Below are positions 45,409 through 57,439 of a stretch of 64,000 bases of DNA, one piece after another; the first letter of the stretch is position 1; each line of letters begins with the position of its first letter. The position numbers and the translations under genes were made by a program. The stretch spans positions 18,293,119-18,357,118 of the forward strand of contig ML661885.1 of assembly GCA_007570785.1 (NCBI GenBank), given 5' to 3'. Origin of the DNA: Antilocapra americana. Lineage: Eukaryota > Chordata > Mammalia > Artiodactyla > Antilocapridae. The notes beneath the pieces are model-generated. The model was not told the DNA's origin. It did no database searches and saw only the letters and a program-made list of their open reading frames with translations.

Positions 45409-48400
45409 ATGCATATGCATACCCATGAAGAATATGAAAAGGCAAAAAGATAGGACACTGAATGATGAACTCCCCAGGTCGGTAGGCACCCAATATGTTA
45501 CTGGAGAAGAATGGAGAAATAACTCCAGAAAGAATAAAGAGACAGAGCCAAAGCAAAAACAAACCCAGTTGCGAATGTGACTGGTGCTTTTGTAAAGAAC
45601 AATATTGCACAGGAAACTGGAATGTTAGGTCCATGAATCAAGGTATATTAAAAGTGGTCAAACAGGAGATGGCAAGAGTGAACATCAACGTTTTAGGAAT
45701 CAGTGAACTAAAATGGACTGGAATGGGTGAATTTAACTCAGATAACCATTATATATACTACTGTGGGCAAGAAAACTTTAGAAGATATGGAGTAGCCATT
45801 TAGTCAACAAAAGAGTTCAAAATGCAGTTTATGGGTTCAATCTCAAAAACAACAGAATGATCTCTGTTCATTTCCAAGGCAAACCATTCAATGTTACAGT
45901 AATGTAAGTCTATGCCCTGACCAGTAATGCTGAAGAAGCTGAACTTGAATGGTTCTATTAAGATCTACAGGACCTTCTAGAACTAACACTCAAAAAAGAT
46001 GTCCTTTTCATCATGGGAGACTGGAATACAAAAATAGGAAGTCAAGAGATACCTGGAATAACAGGCAAATTTGTCCTTGGGGTACAAAATGAAGCAGGGC
46101 AAAGACTTACAGAATTTTGCCAAGAGAACACATTGATCATAGCAAACACCCTCTTCCAACAACGCAAGAGAAGACTCTCTCTACACATGGACATCAACAG
46201 CTGGTCAATACTGAAATCAGATTGATTTAGTCTCTGCAGCCAAAAATGGAGAAGCTCTATATAGTCAGCAAAAACAAGACCTGGAGCTGCCTGTGGCTCA
46301 AATCATGAACTCTTTATTGCCAAATTCAGACTTAAATTGAAGAAAGTAGGAAAAACCACTAGACTATTCAGGCATGACCTAAATCAAAACTCTTTCAATT
46401 ATACAGTGGAAGTGACAAATAGATTTAAGGGATTAGATCTGCTAGACAGCGTGCCTGAAGAACTATGGACGGAAGTTCGTGGCATTGTACAGAAGGTGGT
46501 GATCAAAGCATCCCCAAGGAAAAGAAATACAAAAAGGCAAAATGGTTGTCTGAGGAGGCCTTACAAATAGCTGAGAAAAAAAGAGAATCAAAATGCAAAG
46601 GAGTAAAGGAAAGATATATCCATTTGAATGTAGAGTTCCAATGAATAGCAAGGAGAGATAAGAAAGCCTTCCTCAGTTATCAATGCAAAGAAATAGAGGA
46701 AAGCAATAGAATGGGAAAGACTAGAGATCTCTTTATGAAAACTAGAGATGTCTAATTTTCCTAAATGTTCCTAAGGGAACATTTCATGCAAAGAGGGCAC
46801 AATAAAGGACAGAAATGGTATGGACCTAACAGAAGCAGAAGATATTAAGAAGAGGTGGCAAGAATACACAGAAGAACTATACAGAAAAGATCTTCATGAC
46901 CCAGATAACCACGATGGTGTGATCACTCACCTAGAGCCAGACATACTAGAACGTGAAGTCAAGTGGGCCTTAGGAAACATCACTAGGAACAAAACTAGTG
47001 GAGGTGATAGAATTCCAGTCGAGCTATTTCAAATTGTAAAACATGATGCTGTGAAAGTGCTACACTCAATATGCCAGCAAATCTGGAAAACCCAGCAGTG
47101 GCCACAGGATTGGAAAAGGTCAGTTTTTATTTCAGTCCCAAAGAAAGGTGATGCCAAAGAATGTTCAAACTACCACACAGTTGTACTCATCTCACACGCT
47201 AGCAAAGTAATGCTCAAAATTCTCCAAGCCAGGCTTCAACATGAATTGTGAACTTCCAGATATTCAAGCTGGTTTTAGAAAAGGCAGAGGAACCAGAGAT
47301 CAAATTGCCAATATCTGTTGGGTCATTGAAAGAGCAAGAGAGTTCCAGAAAAACTTTACTTCTGCTTAATTGACTACACCAAAGCCTTCGACTGTGTGGA
47401 TCACAACAAACTGTGGAAAGTTCTTCAAGAGATGGGAATACCAGGCCACCTTATTTGGCTCCTGAGAAATATGTATGCAGGTGAGGAAGCAACAGCTAGA
47501 ACTAGACTTGGAACAATAGACTAGTTCCCTGTCAGGAAAGGAGTACATCAAGGCTATATATTGCCACTATGCTTATTTAACTTATATGCAGAGAACATCA
47601 TGTGAAACGTTGGGCTGGATGAAGCACAAGCTGGAACCAAGATTGCTGGGAGAAATATCAATAACCTCAGATATACAGATGATACCACCCTTATGGCAGA
47701 AAGTGAAGAAGAACCAAAGAGCCTCTTTCTTGATCAAAGTGAAAGAGGAAAGTGTAAAAGTTGGCTTAAAACTCAACAGTCGGAAAACTAAGATCATGGT
47801 ATCCAGTCCCATCACTTCATGGCAAATAGATGGGGAAACAATGGAAACAGTGAGAGACTTTATTTTTGGGAGCTCCAAAATCACTGCAGATGGTGACTGC
47901 AGCCATGAAATTGAAAGACACATGCTCCTTGGAAGTAAAGGTATGGCAAACCTAGACAGCATATTAAAAAGCAGAGACATTGCTTTGCCAACAAAAGGTC
48001 TATCTAGTCAAAACTATGGTTTTTCCAGTAGTCGTTTATGGATGTGAAAGTTGGCTTATAAAGAAAGCTGAGCTCTGAGGAACTGATCCTTTTGGACTGT
48101 GGTGTTGGAGAAGACTCTTGAAAGTCCCTTGGACAGCAAGGAGATCCAAGGAGTCAATCCTAAAGGAAATCAGTCCTGAATATTCATTGGAAAGACTCAT
48201 GTTGATGCTGAAACTCTAACACTTTGGCCGCGTGATGCAAAGAATTGGCTCATTGGAAAAGACCCTGATGCTGGGAAAGACTGAAGGCAGGAGTAGAAAG
48301 GGATGGCAGAGGATGAGACGGTTGGATGGTATTACCGACTCAATGGACATGAGTTTGAACAAGCTCTGGGAGTTGGTGATGGACTAGGAATCCTGGCGTG

Positions 48401-48429
48401 CTGTAGTCACTGAACTGACTGATGCATAT
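45409..48429 (+). mobile_element. Near-full-length BovB (RTE) retrotransposon
   Basis: About 3.0 kb of BovB, lacking at most the 5' UTR. Begins about 45417-45428 ('gaagaatatgaaaaggcaaa'), passes 'acaggaaactggaatgttag', the endonuclease and RT regions, and 'gcatgctgctg'-type C-terminus to the tail 'ctgtagtcactgaactgact'. The last part of the tail lacks about 35 bases ('catggggtcgcaaagagtcg' segment). Candidate 8-bp TSD atgcatat at 45409-45416 and 48422-48429. BovB is known to have entered ruminant genomes by horizontal transfer and drives Bov-tA/Bov-A SINEs. Confidence 0.93.
45495..48160 (+). pseudogene. BovB endonuclease/reverse transcriptase pseudogene
   Basis: N-terminal APE-type endonuclease: GNWNVRSMNQG (about 45617), VLGISELKWTGMGEF (about 45690) with the metal-binding Glu kept, IMGDWNTKIGSQ (about 46010), and a terminal Ser-Asp-His motif that reads Ser-Asn-His at 46298-46306. 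RT: motif A DYTKAFDCVD near 47372; active-site box Tyr-Thr-Asp-Asp at 47672-47683 instead of Tyr-Ala-Asp-Asp. Breaks: TAG near 45801, TAA near 45906 and 45959, a deletion near 47247, TAG at 47522-47524. Longest open pieces are 46820-47251 and 47586-48047. Cannot make an active protein. Confidence 0.92.
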
Positions 48430-48559
48430 TTTACATGCTTTTTGTTCAGGATTTCTTTTTTGTTGTGGATGGAGGGGCAAGCATAAAAACAGAAGTGGCT
48501 CCAAGACCATTTTCTTCAGTCTTTTATAGTAATTTTAACTCATATAAAAAGTTATCTAG

Positions 48560-48792
48560 GGACTTCCCTCGCTTCTCAGGTGGCATGGTGGTAAAGAATC
48601 CACTTGCCGATGCAGGAGATGCAAGAGACTTGGGTTTGATCCCTGGGTTGGGAAGAACCCCTGGAGAAGGAAATGGCAACCCGCTCAGATATTCTTGCCT
48701 GGAAAATCCCATGGACAGAGGAGCCAGGTGGGCTACTATCCATGGGATCATATAAGAGTTGGGCACGACTGAGCAACTCAGCACACACACAC
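48560..48792 (+). mobile_element. Bov-tA SINE with short CA tail
   Basis: 'gggacttccctcgcttctca', 'ggtggtaaagaatccacttg', 'ccgatgcaggagatgcaaga', 'aacccctggagaaggaaatg', 'ggacagaggagccaggtggg', 'cacgactgagcaactcagca', (CA)n. The start resembles a CHR head, so it may have landed in or next to the following CHR. Confidence 0.9.
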
Positions 48793-48794
48793 AT

Positions 48795-48930
48795 AGAGAC
48801 TTTTCTGGCAGTCTAGGGGTTTAGACTCTGCACTTCCACTGCATGGGGCATGGGTTTGATCCCTGGTAGGGGAACTTTAGATCCTACATGTCAGAAGATG
48901 TGGCTAAAATAAAAGAAAGAAAATAGGTTT
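48795..48930 (+). mobile_element. CHR SINE fragment
   Basis: 'agagacttttctggcagtct', 'tgcacttccactgcatgggg', 'catgggtttgatccctggta', 'ggggaactttagatcctaca', 'aaataaaagaaagaaa'. Diverged tRNA-Glu-derived SINE. Confidence 0.8.
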
Positions 48931-49535
48931 CCTAGGTACTTTTACAAAAAGCTAGGTAAAAGGGGAGAAATTTTGAGGTCCATTAAAGGAGAGAGAACAA
49001 CTTTACCCAAACTAAAGAATGAAAATTGGGGAATTTGTGAGAGTGAAGAAGGAGACTACTAGTGTTCAAATTCACCACCCTTGGTGCCAAGGTTTCTCCA
49101 TTTAATTGCAAGACTTTCATAAGAAAGCAAGGCTTTAAACAAGGGCTCCATACTTGTAATTCTATAAGAATTTCTCTACTCTACATGTGCCAGGTAAGCA
49201 GGAGAAATCAGATTTCAACTGTTCATTGCTGAGTTGTAAAATAGATGGTCAGTGTCGAGAATGATGGACTGAAGATTAGATCTTCTGCCCAACATCAAAC
49301 AGTAACCAGTGAGCATGGAATGGGCTTAATCAACACAGCTACAGTTGAATTCTTTATAAAACAAACAGGATGGGGTCTTGAATCTGATTTAAATAGACAC
49401 AAAATGAATAACTGAATACTTCCAACCTATCTAAGATGTACACTAGGATAATCTCCAAATGTTGAAGCAGAGTAGGGGGATTTGTTTCATTTTGTTATGC
49501 TCAGTTTTAATAACAGAAATGTGATTATTCCATGC
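48931..49535. other. Unassigned non-coding DNA
   Basis: No gene or repeat recognised. Confidence 0.45.
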
Positions 49536-50620
49536 CTTTTTTCTGATATACATTGGTTTTTCAAACAACCATTATGGAGATTTTTCATGATGGTATATTC
49601 TTTTTCATAGTTATACAGTATTTCATGATGAGCCCACTTATTTATCCATTCCCTTATTGATAAACACTTAGATTGTCTCTATATTTTGCTTTTGCAGGAA
49701 TGGTTGCATTGTGTATTTCTACCTGTAGGATTTCTAGAAGTGAAATTACTATACCAATGGATTGAGTACTTTAAATGGTTGTAGTTTTGAGAGTCTCTTA
49801 ATGGTCTTTATTATTAAACATACTTTTATTCTTAACATTCTATATATTAAGAATTTTAATTTCTTGTCAACTTAGTGTACATTAAAGTTACCTTATTATT
49901 GTTTTATTAACATATATCTGTCATTAATTAGTTTAAAGGCTTTTTAATGTTTTTTCAGCCTTTGCTATCTCTCTGTAGTGAATCACTTCTATTTTCCCCA
50001 TCTTTATATATTTTGTTAAGCTATTTCTTTATAAGATATAGTAACAATTTATCAAATATGTATACAATATACTTTATCAACTTAAAATTTATAATTGGTA
50101 TTATCTAGCTCTTTATTTTATAAACCTATAAATATTAAAATTAAACATATATTAAATATTTAAATAAACATAAAAATTAATATATGGATATTTATGTATC
50201 TAAGATAAATTTTTATAATTTCCTTTTTATATTTTATTTATAGACTATTTTGCAGATTGGATACTTTTCAGTTTTAACAATTTGTCAATATTGTTTTCTC
50301 TTCTGCTTTCCTGACATTCACATTATACTCAGACAGTTCTTATTCCCTATTTTTTAAATATTTTTGTGATTTTATTTCTTACAGACTTTTAAAAAATGTG
50401 ATGTAACATAATATCCTAATTCTATCTGTTCCCAAATAAATAGTTAATTATCATTATACTATTTTTGCAAAGACTTTTCCCTTCCATTGATTCAAAACAC
50501 CACTTTTATTAGATATAGAATTTTCATATAGAATTACATATGTTTCTGGGTCTTTAATTGCTGTTACTTAGAATATACTTCGATGTTTGACAAAGCAAAC
50601 TTCTTTTCATTATTACTCTA
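49536..50620 (-). mobile_element. Old L1, antisense ORF2/UTR
   Basis: Reverse-complement L1: 'atagttatacagtatttcat', 'ttatttatccattcccttat', 'ttgcaggaatggttgcattg', and farther 'ccattgattcaaaacaccac' with 'tatgtttctgggtctttaat'. Strongly diverged and AT-rich; the middle (about 49850-50250) is hard to assign. Confidence 0.65.
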
Positions 50621-51589
50621 TTACAAAATTTCCTTGACTCTTTTTCAAGATAAACTGAGACTCAACTCACTAGTTAGAATTTATGAGTAACTAAATGGGT
50701 AATAACATTCAGGAGAATTAGGATTTCTCACTATTATGTTTTACCTTTTAAGAATGGGGTATGACTGTTCATTTATTAATGTTTTTTTCTTTTATCTTTC
50801 AATAATGACAGTTTTAATACATATACATTTAGTATTTTCAATGTATTTTATATTTTTCATTATTTTAATTACCTTTTCTTATTGTTTACTCATAGATGAT
50901 CAGAAATCTATTGATTTGTGTGTTTAACTCTTTTTTTAAAAAAAGTTATAAATGCATAGTTCTTTGCAGTCTAAGCTTTATTCTTCCAAGGTAAATCCAC
51001 TTCTGGAGCCAGGTGAAGGAAGTGTTACACAATGTAAAAAGTGATCCATTTATGTCAAATCCTGCTGACAGAACAGAGAAAAGGGACTGAGGAGTGCCCT
51101 TGAACTAGACAAGATGGAAGTCTCTGGTGATCTTGTCAAGAGCAGCTTCCAAAGAAATGGGAATAAACATCTGAGTGGAGAGTTTGGGGAGAGAATGGGA
51201 GGGGAGTAAGTGTAGACAATGCTTGCTTGATGGATTTTGCTTTACAGAAAGAAAGAAAAAAAACTGGAGGGGAGCAGGAGATCTAGGGTGGTTTTCTTTT
51301 TTCTTGTTGTTTAGTCCTGTCTGACTCTGAGATCAATTGACTGCAACACGCATGTTCTATCTCCTCAGAGTGGTGAGAAATCAGTGCAATAGGAGAGAGA
51401 AAGGAGACTCAGATTTTGAGTAGCAGGAGGAGAGGGGATCCAGTGAATAATTAACCTGGAGTTTGAAGAAAGAAGATTTTATCCACATGGCCAGAATATA
51501 GGATTCAGAGATAGACAAGTTGATTGATAGAGTTGGTGAAGAGAAAATACAGTAGTTCTTCTAACAGCTTCTAGTTTCTTTTTTGTTTT
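50621..51589. other. Unassigned DNA with old repeats
   Basis: 51110-51560 is purine-rich ('gatcttgtcaagagcagctt', 'gtaagtgtagacaatgcttg') and resembles an ancient mammal-wide repeat. A fragment at 51305-51352 ('ttgttgtttagtcctgtctg', 'actctgagatc') is probably a worn antisense Bov-A/Bov-tA piece. Confidence 0.45.
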
Positions 51590-52200
51590 AATGACTTGAT
51601 TTTTCATACTTAAGGTTTTAATTCATCTGGAATTATATTATGGTTCAAGTTAGGGATCACAGGTTACATTTTTCCAGGTAGATAGTCACCTGTTTTCACA
51701 CCATATTTTCCCTAATGCTTAGCAATACCAACTTTGTCCTAGTGGAAGCTCTCTCATCTTTGAAGGCTTATTTCTAAGTTCTTCTAGTCAATTCTTCTGG
51801 TCTATTTGTGGCAAATTACACTGTATTTATCATCATAACTTCATTGTAAGTTTCACAATTCATAAAACAAGACTCTATTTAAGATTTTTATACATAACTT
51901 GCAAAATGAAACTTTGCTCATTTTTCCACCAGATTGTCTTATTTTTAGTCATCTAAATATTGTCTGTATCCATGTATATATTTTTCCTCCTTATTTTTAG
52001 TATTATTTAATAACACACTCTTTACTTTGATGAGACTTGCCAGGAAAGATTATCCACTGTTTAGTTTTGCTTCTGGTCTTGACTTTTTTGTCTAGTCAAT
52101 AAAATACTTTTCAATTTTATTTAATGTCTATTTTTGTCTGTTTTTCTCAGTTTTTTCAATTTTCATTAATTTTACTTTTAAAAATTCTTTTATAAATGTA
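51590..52200 (-). mobile_element. Old L1, antisense ORF2
   Basis: 'aggttttaattcatctggaa', 'ttatattatggttcaagtta', 'gggatcacaggttacatttt', 'tcaattcttctggtctattt' is reverse-complement L1 ORF2. It overlaps in L1 coordinates with 50475-50600, so it may be a second element. Confidence 0.65.
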
Positions 52201-52224
52201 ATCCCTCTTTGTAAGGGGAAATTT

Positions 52225-52400
52225 TTAAATAACTTAACATTAAATTACAAAACCAAATTAGAAAAGTGAACATGTTTTCCCCTTTCACACTATATACATA
52301 TATCAAATCGTTACATTGTCCACTTTAAATGTTATGATTTTATCAATTACATCACAATAAAATAATAATAAAATAAAATGAAAGCAAAAAAGCAAACATG
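52225..52400 (+). mobile_element. Old L1 3' tail fragment
   Basis: 'catatatcaaatcgttacat', 'tgtccactttaaatgttatg', 'caattacatcacaataaaat' reads like an L1M 3' end with an A-rich, degraded tail. Confidence 0.5.
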
Positions 52401-52689
52401 ATTGCAAAACATTAATAAAGAAAGTGTTTCATGTCAAGAGCAATGTTTTGACAATTCTCTGAGTAAGTAAGTGGGATTTATGCCATTGAGTCATGTCAGT
52501 CACTAAGTCTACAATGAGCCTAGGTGCAGGTTGCTGATTACTGGATGGTTTGAAGAGCAACAGAAACAATCCTTCTCCAAAAATAGCTCTCTTGATACTT
52601 TGCACTTGGCATTGCTCCCTGTTCCTGTGCAGATTGCCATCTAGCTATGAGGTTCTTGGTAACTGGATACAACTGATGGTTGTTCTTCT
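52401..52689. other. Unassigned non-coding DNA
   Basis: Nothing recognised. Confidence 0.4.
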
Positions 52690-52850
52690 CAGCAAAGGTT
52701 CTCAAACTTCAACATTTCATAACAGACAATGAGGAAGCTGGATTAAAATGCAGATTCAGAAGATCTTACGAGGGGCCCAAGAATACAAAATTTAAATCGT
52801 CATCCCAGTTAATTATGATAGCATTTATCCTAGAACCTCACACTGAAAAA
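52690..52850 (+). mobile_element. MER20-like hAT MITE
   Basis: Starts 'cagcaaaggttctcaaactt', contains 'ttaaaatgcagattcagaag' and 'ggggcccaagaatacaaaat', and ends near 'ctagaacctcacactgaaa', the layout of a short non-autonomous hAT-Charlie element. Diverged. Confidence 0.6.
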
Positions 52851-53056
52851 CAGAAGCTGAAAGGTTAGCCAGTCCTTAACCTGGAAATGATCCCAGAGTT
52901 CTCTCCCTGTTAGCACTTCAGCACCTGACTTTCCATTAGCTGATAGTACAAGAAAAAGGACAGAGAAATCTCAGAGCAAAAAAAAACGCCTTAGAGTGAT
53001 GACATTGAATAGGAAGCAGTTTTGATGGTGCCAGCCCAAGGAAGGATACGAGTTAT

Positions 53057-53290
53057 TTGAGTTTTGGACAGCACTGGCCAATAGAACATTCTTCAGTTAT
53101 AGGAATGCTTTATTTGCACATTCTCCAGTATAGGAGCCACTAGTCCCATGAATCTGCAACACTTGAGATGTGGTGAGTCCAGCTGAGTGACTGAATTGTA
53201 ATTTTTTTTAAATTTTAATTTGAGCCTATATAAGCCACATGTGATAGCAGCTATCATATCCAAAACCACAAGACTGCAGCTCTGTCTAAG
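53057..53290 (+). mobile_element. hAT-Charlie-type MITE
   Basis: 'ttggacagcactggccaata', 'gagccactagtcccatgaat', 'cacttgagatgtggtgagtc', 'agctgagtgactgaattgta', 'gccacatgtgatagcagcta'. A widespread old mammalian DNA element whose exact name I do not assert. Confidence 0.65.
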
Positions 53291-53689
53291 GCTGGAATAG
53301 GGATTTAGTGAAAAGAAAGTAAATTAAACAATTTCTAATTTACAGTTTTCCAAAGGTTGGTTTTGTTATTTAAGATCACAGTATCAAATCTTGATATCAT
53401 GCTACCAGAGAGAGTTGTAAAATTGGTAAAATGTATTTTACTAATAATTCCTCTATCATGCTGCCAGTCAAATAAATTTCCTTCAATATAGAAACCTTTG
53501 AAGTGTATTTTTGAGAAATCTTAGAGACAGTTTGGCGAATGATAGGCAGAAGAAAAAATATTGGTGGTAAATATCCTTAGTACACTCTTCAAAGTCTTTC
53601 AAGCTGAATTTTCAATGGACTTTGAAATTTTTATTGAGCTTTTAAAACCAAAAAAAGATTTTTGAATGAAGAAACTTTATTAGTGATGG

Positions 53690-53910
53690 TAGCTAACACT
53701 TATGCACACTGACTACGTGACAAACAGTGTGATAAGTATTCCACATGTTTTTAATTTAACCCAGACAACACCATTAGAAACACAATGCTCTTAATCACAC
53801 TTTGAGATAAGAAAATTGAAAATAAGAGAAGAAACCTACCCAAAGTGGCACAGTCAGTCAAGCTGAAATAAGAATGAAATAAGACCTGTTTACTGCCAGA
53901 TCATTATATT
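53690..53910 (-). mobile_element. MIR-like remnant
   Basis: 'agtgtgataagtattccaca', 'aaacacaatgctcttaatca', 'tgagataagaaaattgaaaa', 'cccaaagtggcacagtcagt' follow an antisense MIR. Confidence 0.6.
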
Positions 53911-55689
53911 TGATTTTATTTCTCTCTATTTCGTCTTGGAATATTGGGTTTGACAAAAACTTTCTTCAGATGTTGACTATTTTTAAAAAGTTTATTTAGG
54001 GCAATGTGGACAAGGTGATGGAGCAGAAAGATCCTGAGTTCACATTCCACAACAAGGTGGATAGGAGGGACAGAGATTTTTGTTAAGATCTACTCTTTGG
54101 GGTAGACAACACAAAGGGGAGGATAATTACAACTGTATTGTTGAATTCAGTTTGCAATGGCATTACAGTTGGGATATAAGGAAAAGAAAATCCACAAGAA
54201 TGAGTTTGTCCTGGGTAACAGACAGAGTGGAGTTGACCATTACTAAAGCTGGGAACCTGTGAAAGGAAACAGAGTTGAAATCAGGAGTTCATTTTAGACA
54301 TACTGAGTTTTGGATGCATTTTACATATACCCACCTGGAAACTATGAGAAGTTTTCTCCATCAGAGTTCGGAATTCAAGTCTGGAGAGGTCTGGGCTACA
54401 AGAGGAAAAAAAAAAAACTGAGACTGTCCAGAGGATGGGTGGCTACTTAAGACCACAGGAGTAGATGGAATCACTTTGAATGAGAAGAGACAGAAAGAGG
54501 ATGCAAAACTCCCACACTCACTCACAAATAAAAGTCAATAGGAAGAAAGTAATGTGAACAAGGCTGTTTGTATCACAAGCAATTTCTTAATACCACTGGC
54601 AGTGCTGCTTTGATGCCATCAGTCAGTTTTCCCAGCACTCAAATCCAGAATTGAATTTGTTTAGAGAAGTTGGATGCTCTGAGAATTAGTCACCCATCTT
54701 GGCGTAGTGCAGCATTCTCATCTTGGCGTAGGAACATTCTCTTGAAAGTTAGACTGAAATACATGCTTCACTGCTCAGGCTGCCCAGCTAGAGCAACTCG
54801 GGCTGAATTCATCTTTGACCCTTCTTTCATCTCAAATCCTTGTTTTAGCTAAAACCAAGCTTCTGTTCCTCATCGCTGCCACCCATTGAGCAGAGCTGCA
54901 TCTGTAATTCCCAGAAGACAAAGAATAGAAATAAAGATTCTGGTTCATAAGTTTGTAAACAATCCATTGTCGTGTTAAAGGCTAAATACATTTAGACATG
55001 TGTGGTCACACTGCTTTTTGTTTGCCAACCTCATTTTATGTAACCTGGACCAACAAAACCAACAAGAGGGGAAACACACAGGTATAAGGTCAATTCAAGG
55101 GTTCAACAAAGTGCTCAAAATGATAGAATCAGCAGATAAAATGTTTCATGGGTTGCTAAGAAACCTTAATCTGGGGAAAGAATCAGAATTAAGTTTTTGT
55201 TAAGAGGTTTATCATTCCCTATCCTGATCCTTTGATAGAGATAGTCTATAGGAATCTTAGCTTGGCAATTATATGGCTGTTATAATTGGGGAAAAGTTAG
55301 AAAAGGGGTTTGAACAAAAGGATAATAGCTTAAGAATTTGAGAAGTCACTTGGGGAGAGCTGGGTCATCTTGAAATTGCTTTAGGCAAGTTTAAGCTGTT
55401 TAGAAGATTTTCTCTTTGTAAAAAAAAAAAAGAAATAAAACTAAGCATCAGTATTCTTCTGTGTGGTTTGTACCTGATGAGTTACTAATAGTTGAGTAAA
55501 GCAATCATAAAATTGCATAAAAACATAGCATTAGCAAATTTTGTTCTCAGAGAAAAATTCAGTTTTACATGTTGTACATGCTGTTATTTATCTGATTTAA
55601 CTTTTACTTCATCAAGGAAAAAAATGCAATCTCAAACCTCAATCATTCCCATCAATGTAAATAGACAAAATAAAAATTATGCAACTATA
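53911..55689. other. Unassigned non-coding DNA, part ancient repeat
   Basis: 54290-54560 ('tggagaggtctgggctacaa', 'ggagtagatggaatcacttt') resembles the purine-rich ancient repeat also seen at 12 and 51 kb. The rest is unassigned. Short frames (for example 54670-54852) show no domain. Confidence 0.4.
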
Positions 55690-55721
55690 TAGAGTATTTT
55701 TTTAATTTTTTTGTAAATTTT

Positions 55722-55966
55722 TATTTTCATATGTGTACATGCTAAGTCACTTCAGTTATGTCTGACTCTTTGCACCCCTATGGACTGTAGCCCACCAGGC
55801 TTCTCTGTCCATGGGATTCTCCAGACAAGAATTCTGGAGGGGGTTACCATGGCCTCCTCCAGGGGATCTTCCCAGCCCAGGAATCAAACCCAAGTCTTTT
55901 ATGTCTCCTATATTGGCAGGTGGGTTCTTTACAACTAGCGCCACCTGGGAAGCCCTATTTTCATAT
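55722..55966 (-). mobile_element. Bov-tA SINE with TSD
   Basis: Element at 55733-55955: 'gctaagtcacttcagttatg', 'cctatggactgtagcccacc', 'gggattctccagacaagaat', 'gcctcctccaggggatcttc', 'cgccacctgggaagcc'. Perfect 11-bp TSD tattttcatat at 55722-55732 and 55956-55966. Confidence 0.95.
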
Positions 55967-56250
55967 AAACTTATTGAAAAGGATGTAAAACCAAGAGCTC
56001 TCATATACCCTTTATTCAGATGCAATTATTTATAATTTTCCCCAGTTGTTAGTAATTTATTCCCTTTCTCTAATTCTCTCAATAAATGAGAGATGCAGGG
56101 GGAAGAAAGAGGAGTGAGATGTGGGCACATTTTCTTTGAGTAAGAAGCAGACAGATGATATTTTATCCCTAATGTTTCCATGTGTATTTCCCAAGAACAA
56201 GGACATTTTCATGCACAGCCATGGCACAAAATCAAGATATTTAACAGGCT

Positions 56251-56728
56251 GCCAACAAAGGTCTGTCTAGTCTAGTCAAAGCTATGGTTTTTCCAGTAGT
56301 CACATGTGGATCTGAGAGTTGGACTATAAAGAAAACTGAGCCCCAAAGAATTGCTGCTTTTGAACTGTGGTGTTGGAGAAGACTCTTGAGAGTCCCTTGG
56401 ACTGCAAGGAGATCCAAGCAGTCCATCCTAAGGGAAATCAGTCCTGAGTGTTCATTGGAAGGACTGATGGTGAAGCTGAAGCTCCAGAACTTTGGCCACC
56501 TGATGCAAAGAGTTGACTCATTGGAAAAGACCCTGATTCTGGGAAAGACTGAAGGTGGGAGGAGAAGGGGACGACAGAGGATGAGATGGTTGGATGGCAT
56601 CACCGACTCAATGGACATGAGTTTGAGTAAACTCCAGGAGATGGTGAAGGACAGGGAAGCCCATGCTGCAGTCCATGCAGTCACAGAGTCGGACATGACT
56701 TAGTGACTAAACTGAACTGACTCACAAT
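56251..56728 (+). mobile_element. BovB 3' fragment with an open C-terminal frame
   Basis: From 'gctgccaacaaaggtctgtc' to 'gtgactaaactgaactgact'. A single uninterrupted frame of 139 codons (56284-56703) covers the end of the BovB protein ([50 protein letters not shown]) and reads on into the 3' tail. The endonuclease and RT domains are absent, so it is inactive. Less decayed than the 4306 and 35 kb copies. Confidence 0.93.
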
Positions 56729-56965
56729 ATTGTTATCTAATCCACAGTCCACATTCAAAGTGTATCAATTCTGGGAATGCAAAACTAAAAACAACCTTTG
56801 TATGAAAACTATAAGCTTTTATACAGGATCCATTTTAAAAGAACACACTACCTTTAGAAATGATGTCTTTTTCATCTCCTTTAATCCGGAATGTTTCCTT
56901 AGTCATTATTTGTCATAGATGATCTTGACACTTTTGAAGGATACTGACCATGCTTTTTAACAACA

Positions 56966-57184
56966 AGTGAAAATGAAAGTGTTAGTCACTCAGTCATGTC
57001 TGATTCTTTTGCTACCCCCACGGACTGTAGCTGGCCAGGTTCCTTGGTGCATGGGATTTTCCAGACAAGGACATTGGAGTGGGTTGCCATTTCCTTCTCC
57101 AGGGAATCTTCCCAACACAGGGATCCCACCTGGGTCTCCCATATTACAGGTAGACTCTTTACCATCTGAGCTACCAGCAAAGCC
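56966..57184 (-). mobile_element. Bov-tA SINE
   Basis: 'gtgaaaatgaaagtgttagt', 'acccccacggactgtagctg', 'ttttccagacaaggacattg', 'gccatttccttctccaggga', 'ttaccatctgagctaccagc'. Confidence 0.94.
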
Positions 57185-57439
57185 CAACAAAGAATACATA
57201 CACTGGCTGTAAGCCCTGAGAAGGACTAGAAATAATGACACTCCAATAGCAATGTGCACATCTAGCACACAGATTTTGGTCTCTAAATGTAATTTCCTAC
57301 TAAAAGGAGCCAGTAATTTTTAACAAATGACTGGTTTTGATATTGAAACTTATATTCTACTGAGAGTAGCAAAAAGAAATGAGATAATGAAATTACACTA
57401 GATAATTCTAGATTGTGAGAGGTGTTATAATGAAATAAG
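57185..57439. other. Unassigned non-coding DNA
   Basis: Nothing recognised. Confidence 0.4.

Larger units (their letters stand above)
55690..56950 (-). mobile_element. Old L1-like or other ancient repeat, split by Bov-tA and BovB
   Basis: Host repeat text in three pieces: 55690-55721, 55967-56250 ('agagctctcatatacccttt', 'gtatttcccaagaacaagga') and 56729-56950 ('attgttatctaatccacagt', 'ctcctttaatccggaatgtt', 'gatgatcttgacacttttga'). The pieces follow one widespread mammalian repeat, which I believe is an L1M-type 3' region. Confidence 0.55.
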
